This document shows positions 17,382 through 23,528 of a stretch of DNA of 64,000 nucleotides, piece after piece. Each line of letters opens with the position of its first letter. Within the stretch, counting starts at the first letter, position 1. The translations under genes and the position numbers were made by a program. The stretch is taken from assembly GCA_033856275.1 (NCBI GenBank), contig JAWVFJ010000051.1, forward strand, positions 84,064 through 148,063, read 5' to 3'. Under the pieces are notes generated by a model that saw only the letters and a program-made list of their open reading frames with translations, ran no database searches and had not been told where the DNA came from. The DNA comes from VRUE01 sp033856275. GTDB taxonomy: Bacteria > Actinomycetota > Thermoleophilia > Solirubrobacterales > 70-9.

Positions 17382-17662
17382 ATTTCGGGCACTAGTGCCC
17401 GAAATGAGCGCAGATTCCGGAGGCGGTTTGGAAAGGGCTCCAGAAGCGGAAGATGCCCACGTGCAGGGACATCCTCCGATGGAGCTAGGCGGATTCGAAC
17501 CGCCGACCTCCTGGGTGCGATCCAGGCTGGCGGATTCGCTAGAAAACGCCGATTTGCAGGCATTTAGCGACCATCCCTCAACCTGTGAGTAGTGCTGGAT
17601 TGCCGTAGATTACGGCCGATTGCGCGCAATTGAGCCACTCGCTGGCCTCGAGTGGCTCAAGT
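17382..17662. repeat. Attachment module B: palindromes flanking a diverged tRNA-Ala 3' fragment
   Basis: Left end is a 24-bp perfect palindrome (17382-17405) built around GGGCACTAGTGCCC. It is followed by gcgcag and aggcggtttggaaag (17421-17435), which echo the right part of module A, and cgtgcagggac, also in module A. The tRNA fragment lies at 17480-17526. Right of it are gccgatttgcaggcatttag, then a hairpin with 12-bp perfect arms (17630-17641 and 17649-17660; ttgagccactcg). The stretch 17097-17381 to its left and 17663-17721 to its right hold no gene that I can support. Confidence 0.6.
17480..17526 (-). pseudogene. tRNA-Ala 3' fragment B (internal attachment site)
   Basis: Corresponds to tRNA positions 27-73: acceptor 3' strand, T arm, variable region and the complete anticodon arm with CGC anticodon loop. 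The T stem differs from the intact gene (GGCGG/CCGCC instead of GCCGG/CCGGC) but stays paired, so it came from another tRNA-Ala allele, presumably carried in by an element. No D arm or 5' strand is present, so it cannot make a tRNA. Confidence 0.8.
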
Positions 17663-17721
17663 CCCCAACCTCAGTTGCCCGCCCTGATAATATTGTCCGA
17701 CAGAATGGCTAGCCTGCCGTT

Positions 17722-18006
17722 GTGAATCTCAAGTGGGCTCGCTCCGCGACCAAGCATCGGATATCTCGTGAACGATCGCCCTACGTCATCGAGCAGTGCG
17801 GCCTGCGCTTCAAGCAGGAGCCACCCCTCAACGCGCCGGTTGGCGCCAGCTCACGGCTCGTCTTTCTCGGTGATGACACGGACGGAATCGCGCTAGAGGT
17901 GATGGCGGTCGAGCTTGACGACGAGAACCTGCTTGTAATCCACGCGATGCCGCTGCGTGACCGCTATCAGAAGCAGTATGAGGAGGCAATGAAATGGCGA
18001 AGGTAA
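17722..18006 (+). CDS. Small basic protein, probable toxin of a toxin-antitoxin-like pair
   Basis: 94 aa from GTG 17722. The opening WARSATKHRISRERSPYVIE and the core LVFLGDDTDGIALEVMAVEL resemble small single-domain toxins of the BrnT/RelE-like fold, ending in a basic helix (RDRYQKQYEEAMKWRR). The match is weak by eye and the exact family uncertain. It overlaps the following gene by 13 nt. The toxin-first order with a DNA-binding partner second is that of BrnTA. It lies in the second segment of the tRNA-Ala island. Confidence 0.65.
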   Translation: MNLKWARSATKHRISRERSPYVIEQCGLRFKQEPPLNAPVGASSRLVFLGDDTDGIALEVMAVELDDENLLVIHAMPLRDRYQKQYEEAMKWRR

Positions 18007-18284
18007 AGAAGGCGACTAAGCATCCAAGGACGAAGTCCGGCGAGGAGATCACTCCCGAGATTGCCGATGCCCTTGCAGTCGAGGCCGAGCGGGGTTATGA
18101 CCTTTCGAAGGCCAAGCGCCAACGAGTCGGCCGGCCTTCCCTTGCTGGTATCGGAGCATCTCCGCGATTGAGCTTCCGCACGACCCCCGATCTCTATCGC
18201 GCTGCTCAGAAGCGAGCCAAGGAGGAAGGCCGCTCAGTCAGCGACCTCGCCCGCGAGGCCGTGGCTCAGTTTGTCAAGTCCTAG
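17994..18284 (+). CDS. Ribbon-helix-helix-type antitoxin-like protein
   Basis: 96 aa. The N-terminal half is Lys/Arg-rich and flexible (KVKKATKHPRTKSGEEIT). The C-terminal 40 residues read PRLSFRTTPDLYRAAQKRAK, then EEGRSVSDLAREAVAQFV, the strand-helix-helix of an RHH (CopG/Arc) DNA-binding domain. Such antitoxins bind the toxin with the other end and repress their own promoter. The 13-nt overlap with the preceding gene supports the pairing. Confidence 0.7.
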   Translation: MAKVKKATKHPRTKSGEEITPEIADALAVEAERGYDLSKAKRQRVGRPSLAGIGASPRLSFRTTPDLYRAAQKRAKEEGRSVSDLAREAVAQFVKS

Positions 18285-18309
18285 CTGTTGCCCACTACAG
18301 GCGCTCTAC

Positions 18310-19209
18310 CTAGCCTGAGCTGGCTGTTTCGTCGGAGGACGAGTTCTGTGCTTTCGCCGCTCCCTCCGATTGTGGTGAGTTTTGGTGTTGTGCGCGCAGT
18401 TCCTCTATCAATGGTTTCACCAATTCATTCACAACGTCGAGCGGAATCACATTCGTGAGTCCAGAGTTCTCCTCAAAGGTAACTCGCGGCCGCCCGGTTT
18501 GCTGAGAGATAGCTGTGTCAATAAATGGGACGTAGCTCGACACAATTCCAATGACGTGAGTATTTGAACGATCCGACGTCCCTACTAGCGACACGCCTGC
18601 TGGTCGGAGAATGACTGGACCACCGCTGTTGCCGGGAAAGACGGGGCAATCGATCAAAAATCCCCCCGTCTCCTTAACGATCTCTCGATCAACGCGAGCT
18701 ATCACTCCACCACGCACAATTGCGTACTTCTTTTGGGTGCCCGCAATACCCATCGGAAATCCTAGAACGAAGACCGGGTCACCCTCCACAACCCCCTCTG
18801 ACTCAAAGCCATCCATATCCAAAAACGCATGCTCTGGAAGGGGCGTGAACTCGGCGCCTGCATCTTGCAATCCTCTGGCATCTAGCCCAGACACTGCGAC
18901 ATCAAACTGGTCGTTAACAATGAACATATCGTTGCCTTGTTCATCCTTAACCCCTATGCGGAACCGTCCTGAGCCAGCACCCTGGTTGAATCGAATCCAT
19001 AGTTCGGTCTTACCCTCGATGACATGGCGATTAGTGACGAGGAAGATGATGCGAGTTGTTTCGTTTTCCCCAGCCTCGGATTGATCGGGAGACTCATAGC
19101 CCAGTAGCGTGCCGGTGGCCACGGCAGAAAACTTTTGCTCGTCCCCTTCTGTATGCGCCTCTTCGAGGACTCCTACGGCATCTAGGTAGTGAGCTGGCAG
19201 CAGGGCCAC
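18310..19209 (-). CDS. Trypsin-like serine peptidase, cytoplasmic
   Basis: 299 aa with a complete chymotrypsin-fold triad: His62 in VTNRHVIEG, Asp103 in QFDVAVSGLD and Ser195 in PVFPGNSGGPV. No signal peptide or membrane segment is seen, so it should act inside the cell, unlike secreted V8/DegP-type relatives; there is no PDZ domain. The last ~35 residues are a low-complexity Ser/Gln/Glu tail. Composition is clearly A/T-richer than the chromosome, consistent with transfer on the island. Trypsin-like proteases occur as effectors in several defence systems, but no sensor partner is adjacent apart from the toxin-antitoxin-like pair. Confidence 0.85.
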   Translation of the reverse strand: MALLPAHYLDAVGVLEEAHTEGDEQKFSAVATGTLLGYESPDQSEAGENETTRIIFLVTNRHVIEGKTELWIRFNQGAGSGRFRIGVKDEQGNDMFIVNDQFDVAVSGLDARGLQDAGAEFTPLPEHAFLDMDGFESEGVVEGDPVFVLGFPMGIAGTQKKYAIVRGGVIARVDREIVKETGGFLIDCPVFPGNSGGPVILRPAGVSLVGTSDRSNTHVIGIVSSYVPFIDTAISQQTGRPRVTFEENSGLTNVIPLDVVNELVKPLIEELRAQHQNSPQSEGAAKAQNSSSDETASSG

Positions 19210-19327
19210 GGAAGGAGAATAGGGCCGAATGAAACAGCTCGCGTGGCTGAGTCACTCACACGCGCGATCAAGCCGCGCCCGACCCGCTCCTAACAGGAAT
19301 CGCTACGAACCGGCGGCGATTCGCGGG

Positions 19328-19351
19328 ATTTGAGCCACTAGTGGCTCAAAT
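19328..19351. repeat. 24-bp perfect palindrome beside the intact tRNA-Ala (module C)
   Basis: Perfect palindrome centred on gagccACTAGTggctc, 73 nt from the tRNA 3' end. It has the same length, centre (ACTAGT) and relative position as the palindrome at 17382-17405, but a different outer sequence (gagcc versus gggc). That makes it the third copy of the arrangement palindrome + tRNA-Ala 3' end. Confidence 0.7.
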
Positions 19352-19384
19352 GGAGCACGATACCCGAGGATCGGCGGCGATTCC

Positions 19385-19420
19385 AAAAACGCAGAAGCCC
19401 CGACTAGCAGGGGCTTCTGC
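19385..19420 (-). terminator. Rho-independent terminator of tRNA-Ala(CGC)
   Basis: On the minus strand an 11-bp perfect stem (gcagaagcccc / ggggcttctgc; arms at 19410-19420 and 19391-19401) with an 8-nt loop is followed by GTTTTT (T-run at 19385-19389). It starts 4 nt after the tRNA 3' end. Confidence 0.85.
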
Positions 19421-19423
19421 TGA

Positions 19424-19496
19424 TGGAGCTAGCCGGACTCGAACCGGCGACCTCCTGGGTGCGATCCAGGCGCTCTTCCAGCTGAGCTATAGCCCC
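19424..19496 (-). tRNA. tRNA-Ala(CGC)
   Basis: 73 nt with all arms. The acceptor GGGGCTA/TAGCTCC contains the G3:U70 pair that identifies alanine tRNAs. D stem GCTC/GAGC, anticodon stem CCTGG/CCAGG with loop ATCGCAC (anticodon CGC), T stem GCCGG/CCGGC with loop TTCGAGT, discriminator A. CCA is not encoded. It is the integration target of the island to its left, whose 3' fragments it matches. Confidence 0.97.
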
Positions 19497-19584
19497 GAGT
19501 GCGTGGGTGGGAGGATCGTCCCAGGGCCCTCGCAAGGGCAAGGATAACCGCATAGGCTTTAGGTTCCCGCTTTGGGACGCAGCC

Positions 19585-20502
19585 ATGGGCATCCTTGACG
19601 AGGCAATCCGAGAGCATCTGGAACTGAAGCGCCAGCACGGCGCGGGCGATTCCGAGCTGAAGCAGCTCGAGGACGAGGCATTCGGCCAGGCGGAGCGGCC
19701 CGGCGAGGAGCAGGCGGCAGATCCGCTTGCCGAGGCGCCGACCGAATTCATGACTCAGCCAGAGACGCCCGAGGGCGAGGCGTCGCGGCCCGAGCCGACG
19801 ATTGCCGACCTACAGGAGCCGCCTCCGCCGCCCGCACCGGAGGAGCCCGCTGTCGCGGAGCAGGACCCGGCCGCACAGGAGCCCGATGAGGCCCCAGCCG
19901 CGGAGGAGCAGCCGGCGATGGAGCACGAGATCGTCGCCGATATTCCCGAGGCCGAGGAGCCCGAGCCGGCTGGGCCCTCCACCGAAGAGCGCCAGGCGAT
20001 CGCCGAACAGCCAACCGAGATGTTCGACGTCGAGGAGGAACTGGGCGGCCCGCCGAGTCCTACCGACGAGGAGATCGTCGAAGAGGAGATCGCCGAGCCG
20101 CGCCTCGCCCCAGCCGATCCGCTCGCCGGTCTCGAGGAGTCCGAAGAGGCCGAGGTCAGCGTCCAGGGTCCGGCCCCGGACGACGATGACGACTACGACG
20201 ACGAGGACGATGCCTTCTGGAACGAGCAGCGCCTCTCTGACGAACTGGATCAGGCGCTGGAGGCGCCACGCGAGTCGGAGCCAGACGACCCAGAGCCAAA
20301 GCTTGAGGATGATCCGGAGTCTGGAGCTGTGGAGTCAGAGCACGAGGAAGAGGTGGAACCCGTCGCCGAGGCCGAAGCCGAAGCACCCCAAAGCGATGAC
20401 GACGTGCTGGAGGAGACTCCCGACTTCCTCGAGGAGACCCCCGAGGACGACCAGCTCTGGTTCGAGCAGAAGCCCCCTAAGGACTTCGACTTCGACGACT
20501 AG
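19585..20502 (+). CDS. Very acidic, largely disordered protein of unknown function
   Basis: 305 aa from ATG 19585 (the frame is open earlier, but that part runs through non-coding DNA beside the tRNA). Only the first ~35 residues (MGILDEAIREHLELKRQHGA and on) look folded, as a charged helix. The rest is Glu/Asp/Pro/Ala-rich with a DDDDDYDDEDD run near residue 200. It ends in a distinct motif, LEETPDFLEETPEDDQLWFE then KDFDFDD. No signal peptide or membrane segment. The conserved-looking ends with a variable acidic middle suggest a scaffold or inhibitor, but nothing supports a specific role. Confidence 0.75.
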   Translation: MGILDEAIREHLELKRQHGAGDSELKQLEDEAFGQAERPGEEQAADPLAEAPTEFMTQPETPEGEASRPEPTIADLQEPPPPPAPEEPAVAEQDPAAQEPDEAPAAEEQPAMEHEIVADIPEAEEPEPAGPSTEERQAIAEQPTEMFDVEEELGGPPSPTDEEIVEEEIAEPRLAPADPLAGLEESEEAEVSVQGPAPDDDDDYDDEDDAFWNEQRLSDELDQALEAPRESEPDDPEPKLEDDPESGAVESEHEEEVEPVAEAEAEAPQSDDDVLEETPDFLEETPEDDQLWFEQKPPKDFDFDD

Positions 20503-20548
20503 CCTTGGGCTAGTCCAGAAGCTCCTACCCGCCTAAACTCTCAGGTAC

Positions 20549-20621
20549 GGGGCCATAGCTCAGCTGGCAGAGCGCGGCGTTTGCAACGCCGAGGTCGCCG
20601 GTTCGATCCCGGCTGGCTCCA
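20549..20621 (+). tRNA. tRNA-Ala(TGC)
   Basis: 73 nt. Acceptor GGGGCCA/TGGCTCC with G3:U70, D stem GCTC/GAGC, anticodon stem CGGCG/CGCCG with loop TTTGCAA (anticodon TGC), T stem GCCGG/CCGGC with loop TTCGATC, discriminator A. CCA is not encoded. It abuts the stop codon of the convergent radical SAM gene with no spacer. Confidence 0.97.
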
Positions 20622-22166
20622 CTAACCGCTCGGCTCGAGCCCAGGCAGATCCGTAGTGCCCGGCTCCACGGGGAACGACCCACTCGCATCGGCCGCCATC
20701 ACGATCCGCTTGTTGACCAAGTCACGGGTCGCAGCCATGGCATCCTGCCGAGCCCTCTCTGCGTCAATCCCAAAGCGAGTCCGAAGCGCGCTCTCGGCAT
20801 CGGCCAGCGTTCCGCCGTCGAGCGCATCCATCACAACTCCACCCGATTCGTTCAGCCGCAAGTAGCTCCCATCGCCGGTCAACCGAACGAACCGCTGCCG
20901 CGCGCTCCCACTCCACCGCAACGGCGCGTGCCGGTACCTCCGTCTCGCCGCCAACGAATGCACCTTCTCCCGAGCGTCCCGAAGCTCCTCAGATGGATCG
21001 ACTGACTTTGGCGGAGTCGGTGCAGGCACCTTCGCTTGCCGACCGGAGCTGCTCGTCCCGGATCCCCCCGCCACGGGTACCTCCTCGTCAAGGTAGGCGA
21101 CGAGGTCCGACTTGGCCAGGTCTCCCGGCTTCTTCATCGAGTCGGCCCAGCGATTGATCCGCTCGTCGTCCCATCCCCCGCGGATCGCTGCCCAGCATGC
21201 CGCGACGCCGTCCCCCGCTGCGTTGCCGAAGCTGAAGGGCCGCATCGAATCGGGTCGCACGTCGCCGTTCGGCCGCACCAGGTAGCTACCGGGTGCCTGG
21301 CGGCCCTGCAGGCTGATGTCGCCGCCTGTCCCTGGCTGCAGGACGATCCGCATCGCGCTCCCGCGCCGCCGCCGGAACTCGTCCACCGCTTCCCCCAGCG
21401 CCTTGCGGGAGACGTGCCAGTCGCCGCCCCGCGCCGCCGCCCCTGTGACCACCACCGGCGTCACCCGCACCCAGGGCACTCCGAGCGCCCACATCTGCTC
21501 GAGGAGCTCAGGGACCGCGCTCGCGTTCGCCGGTGTCACCACGTGGACGACGCAGACGCCGACGCCGGCGCCGAGCAGAGCGTCGATCCCCTCGATCGCG
21601 CGTCGCCAGCTCCCCGGCACCCCGCGCGAGCCGTCGTGCAGGCCCGCCCGCGCCCCGTCGAGAGAGACGTGGGCCGTGACACCCCGCAGCACCCCAAGCC
21701 GCCGCGCCACCTCCTCGTCGACGAACCAGCCGTTGGTGTTGAGTGTGACGCCGACGCCTGCCGCGGCCAGGTCCTCGATCACGCCCAAGGTCAGCTCCCT
21801 GCGCAGGAATGGCTCGCCGCCAGTGACGACAGCCTCGACGATGCCGAGATCCAGCGACTGGCGCACCACCTCACGCCATTCCTCGTCGCTCAGCTCCGGC
21901 GTGCGCTGCAGTGTGTGGCGCGGCGAGTCCGTGTAGCAGAAGCCACAGCGCAGGTTGCAGGCGTAGGTGAGCTCGAGCTTCGCGCCGATCGGTCGCTCGG
22001 GTGGCTGGGTAAGGGCACGCGGGGGCCGGCGGCCGAGCCGCCAGAGCAGCCGGCCCCAGGTGAAGCTCTGCTCGCTCTGCCTAATTGCCGACGCTGATGA
22101 CGAGGCCGGGAGAAGTCGCAATCGGCTTGCCGTCTGTCTCGATCTCCTCGACGCTCGGGGGCTCAT
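20622..22166 (-). CDS. Radical SAM peptide-modifying enzyme with C-terminal PqqD-like domain
   Basis: 514 aa from ATG 22166. The cluster motif is CNLRCGFC (Cys70, 74, 77), followed by VTGGEPFLRRE (about 111-121) and NTNGWFVDE. After the barrel, SYLVRPNGDVRPDSMRPFSF and GNAAGDG keep the outline of a SPASM/twitch region but without the cysteines that normally bind auxiliary clusters. The final ~85 residues (VRLTGDGSYLRLNESGGVVM, then an ALDGGTLADAES helix) form a PqqD/RRE-like fold that binds leader peptides. The likely job is to modify the two 36-aa peptides encoded just upstream. The start is uncertain: ATG 22166 or TTG 22121 both lie inside the first peptide gene in another frame, and no start codon occurs after that gene ends. 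Confidence 0.85.
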   Translation of the reverse strand: MSPRASRRSRQTASRLRLLPASSSASAIRQSEQSFTWGRLLWRLGRRPPRALTQPPERPIGAKLELTYACNLRCGFCYTDSPRHTLQRTPELSDEEWREVVRQSLDLGIVEAVVTGGEPFLRRELTLGVIEDLAAAGVGVTLNTNGWFVDEEVARRLGVLRGVTAHVSLDGARAGLHDGSRGVPGSWRRAIEGIDALLGAGVGVCVVHVVTPANASAVPELLEQMWALGVPWVRVTPVVVTGAAARGGDWHVSRKALGEAVDEFRRRRGSAMRIVLQPGTGGDISLQGRQAPGSYLVRPNGDVRPDSMRPFSFGNAAGDGVAACWAAIRGGWDDERINRWADSMKKPGDLAKSDLVAYLDEEVPVAGGSGTSSSGRQAKVPAPTPPKSVDPSEELRDAREKVHSLAARRRYRHAPLRWSGSARQRFVRLTGDGSYLRLNESGGVVMDALDGGTLADAESALRTRFGIDAERARQDAMAATRDLVNKRIVMAADASGSFPVEPGTTDLPGLEPSG

Positions 22167-22191
22167 ACGGCGGCGCCTGGTGGTCGGTCAT
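22081..22191 (-). CDS. Precursor-like peptide 1 of the RiPP-type locus (36 aa)
   Basis: 36 aa, start ATG 22191, stop TAG 22081-22083. The N-terminal half contains PPYEPPSVEEIETDG and the second half continues KPIATSPG before a hydrophobic VISVGN tail. The other peptide (22198-22308) has the same length and shares Q5, PYE, PSVEEI, T19, G21, PI, T26 and G29. A conserved leader with a divergent C-terminus is the usual sign of a RiPP precursor family. It lies directly upstream of, and out of frame with, the overlapping start of the radical SAM gene. The ribosome site is weak, so translation may be coupled to the peptide gene 6 nt upstream. Confidence 0.7.
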   Translation of the reverse strand: MTDHQAPPYEPPSVEEIETDGKPIATSPGLVISVGN

Positions 22192-22197
22192 TTCGCT

Positions 22198-22308
22198 CTA
22201 GCCCGGGATCTGCAGGCTGGTGCCAGCCGCGGTGCTAATTGGGTAGCCGCCGGTGTCGATCTCCTCGACGCTGGGGGCTTCGTAAGGCTCAGGCTGCTTC
22301 TCGCTCAT
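22198..22308 (-). CDS. Precursor-like peptide 2 of the RiPP-type locus (36 aa)
   Basis: 36 aa, ATG 22308 with a strong ggaaggggag ribosome site immediately upstream, stop TAG 22198-22200. It reads PEPYEAPSVEEIDTGG in the leader-like part and YPISTAAG, then TSLQIPG at the end. Tyr9 and Pro12 form a YxxP pattern like that recognised by RRE domains in lasso-peptide leaders. The core candidates contain Ser and Thr residues, which would suit an HprK-like kinase or radical chemistry. It follows the kinase gene by 36 nt. Confidence 0.72.
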   Translation of the reverse strand: MSEKQPEPYEAPSVEEIDTGGYPISTAAGTSLQIPG

Positions 22309-22344
22309 CTCTCCCCTTCCGTGGTGGTAACCCTGGCGGGGAGT

Positions 22345-23220
22345 CTAGCTTCGAACACACGTCGAGTCGAGGAACCTTTGGCATGCCTCGGGCAGGGCAT
22401 CGAGGTCGTCGGGCAATGAGATCTGCAGCGCCGGCACAGTGCCGAGAAGCCTGGCGAGCCGCTGAAACGCGGCGGCGATTGAGGCCCGTCCACCGCTATG
22501 GACGAGATTGGGTGTGAGCAGGGCAAGGGCCCGCGCCGGCTCCAGCCGCTCGACTTCGAATGCCGCTCCGCGCTCTGCGAGCAGTGCTACCGCGGCAACT
22601 GGACAGGGGTCCGGCTCGCCGGGGCCGGGATCCTCCAGCAAGAAGGCCCGGTGCCGTCCCTCGCCGTCTTGGCTGCGCATGCGCACGCCACGCGCCCCGG
22701 GGTATGCGATCGGACCTAGCGCGCCCAGTTCGATCGCGATCCCGTCCTCGCCAAGCAACCGGCAGCCGCCCTCCCCCAGCGCCCGTGCCAGCGTCGACTT
22801 GCCGCGCAGGGTGGGACCGCAGAAGACGATCGCGCGCCCGTCCGCCTCTACTGCCGCCGCGTGGAGGACGAGGTCGTCACGCCGCGAAAGCAGCGTGCAG
22901 ATCGCCGAGGAGACGATGCGGTGCTCGCGTAGTTCCGCATCTTCGTCGCTGGAGTCGACCACGATCCGGCCGACGGTCGGGCTCAGGAGGAAAGACCCGG
23001 TGGGCGGCATCAGCAGCAGGCACTCGCCTCCGTCAAGCTCATAGGAAGCGAACCAGCAGTAGCCGTCGTCGGTGATCAGCGACCCGGTCGGCTCCCCGTT
23101 AGGCGTTATGAGTGACTCCGCCGCCGCCTCTACCACCAGCGCGCCCCGAGTGCCGCTCGCCGTATTTAGGCGCCGCAGCGGCAAGTCGCTCTTAACTTCG
23201 AATCCATAGAGGCTGCTCAT
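22345..23220 (-). CDS. HPr kinase/phosphorylase-like (HprK-related) protein
   Basis: 291 aa. The P-loop GPTLRGKSTLARAL (about residues 134-147) and the following LLGEDGIAIEL, in place of the HprK catalytic Asp region, identify an HprK-related fold. The N-terminal ~110 residues (SLYGFEVKSDLPLRRL) resemble the extra domain of HprK relatives that sit in peptide-modification clusters rather than sugar regulation; no HPr gene is near. HprK-type kinases are known to phosphorylate some lasso peptides. Here the two 36-aa peptides are the obvious candidate substrates (inference). It heads the minus-strand operon kinase - peptide 2 - peptide 1 - radical SAM. Confidence 0.8.
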   Translation of the reverse strand: MSSLYGFEVKSDLPLRRLNTASGTRGALVVEAAAESLITPNGEPTGSLITDDGYCWFASYELDGGECLLLMPPTGSFLLSPTVGRIVVDSSDEDAELREHRIVSSAICTLLSRRDDLVLHAAAVEADGRAIVFCGPTLRGKSTLARALGEGGCRLLGEDGIAIELGALGPIAYPGARGVRMRSQDGEGRHRAFLLEDPGPGEPDPCPVAAVALLAERGAAFEVERLEPARALALLTPNLVHSGGRASIAAAFQRLARLLGTVPALQISLPDDLDALPEACQRFLDSTCVRS

Positions 23221-23240
23221 GCGGTCTTAGGGTATGGATC

Positions 23241-23528
23241 GTGGAGAGAATGCAGATCGAAGCGGGCACAACGCTGCGTCGCACGGATCGTGCCGTGCAC
23301 GGCGACCTGCCCGAGGAGACCGTGCTGCTCGACGTCGATGCCGGCACCGCGGTGCGGCTGAACCCGACCGGCGCCTGGATCTGGGATCAGCTCGCGCAGC
23401 CATGCCGAGTCGGCGACCTGGCCAGCGGTCTGGCCGAGCGATTCGAGATCGACGAGACACGCGCTCTCGGCGATGTCGTCGCCTTTGCTCGCGAGATGGA
23501 GCGGCGCGAGCTGCTCGCCGCGTCCTAG
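23241..23528 (+). CDS. PqqD-family peptide chaperone (RRE)
   Basis: 95 aa from GTG 23241, or 92 aa from ATG 23250. The sequence LLDVDAGTAVRLNPTGAWIW followed by DQL and a helical second half (LASGLAERFEIDETRALGD) is the winged-helix PqqD fold. PqqD-like proteins present precursor peptides to radical SAM enzymes. It is divergent from the HprK-like gene with only 20 nt between starts, so the two share a promoter region. The radical SAM gene already carries a fused PqqD domain, which makes this a second one in the locus. The 3' end overlaps lipA by 4 nt, convergently. Confidence 0.85.
   Translation: MERMQIEAGTTLRRTDRAVHGDLPEETVLLDVDAGTAVRLNPTGAWIWDQLAQPCRVGDLASGLAERFEIDETRALGDVVAFAREMERRELLAAS

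Larger units (their letters stand above)
10499..19468. mobile_element. Genomic island at tRNA-Ala(CGC), apparently two integrations in tandem
   Basis: The island is bounded by 51-bp identical direct repeats (10499-10549 and 19418-19468), the right one belonging to the intact tRNA-Ala(CGC). A third, diverged copy of the tRNA 3' half at 17480-17526 divides it into a ~7 kb segment (AbiE relic, SMC-like ATPase, methyltransferase, endonuclease) and a ~1.9 kb segment (toxin-antitoxin-like pair, trypsin-like protease). The inner genes are visibly richer in A/T and use codons such as AGA, ATA and TTA more than the chromosomal genes. No integrase, excisionase or transposase is present, so the element is either degraded or mobilised in trans. 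Confidence 0.7.

Noticed and set aside
10499..19468. Integrase or transposase gene for the island
   Set aside because: No tyrosine or serine recombinase motif and no DDE transposase was found in any frame of the island; the methyltransferase and ATPase do not qualify.
22345..23220. Classical HPr kinase of carbon catabolite regulation
   Set aside because: No HPr or PTS gene is nearby, the N-terminal domain is different, and the gene is embedded with peptide-modification genes.
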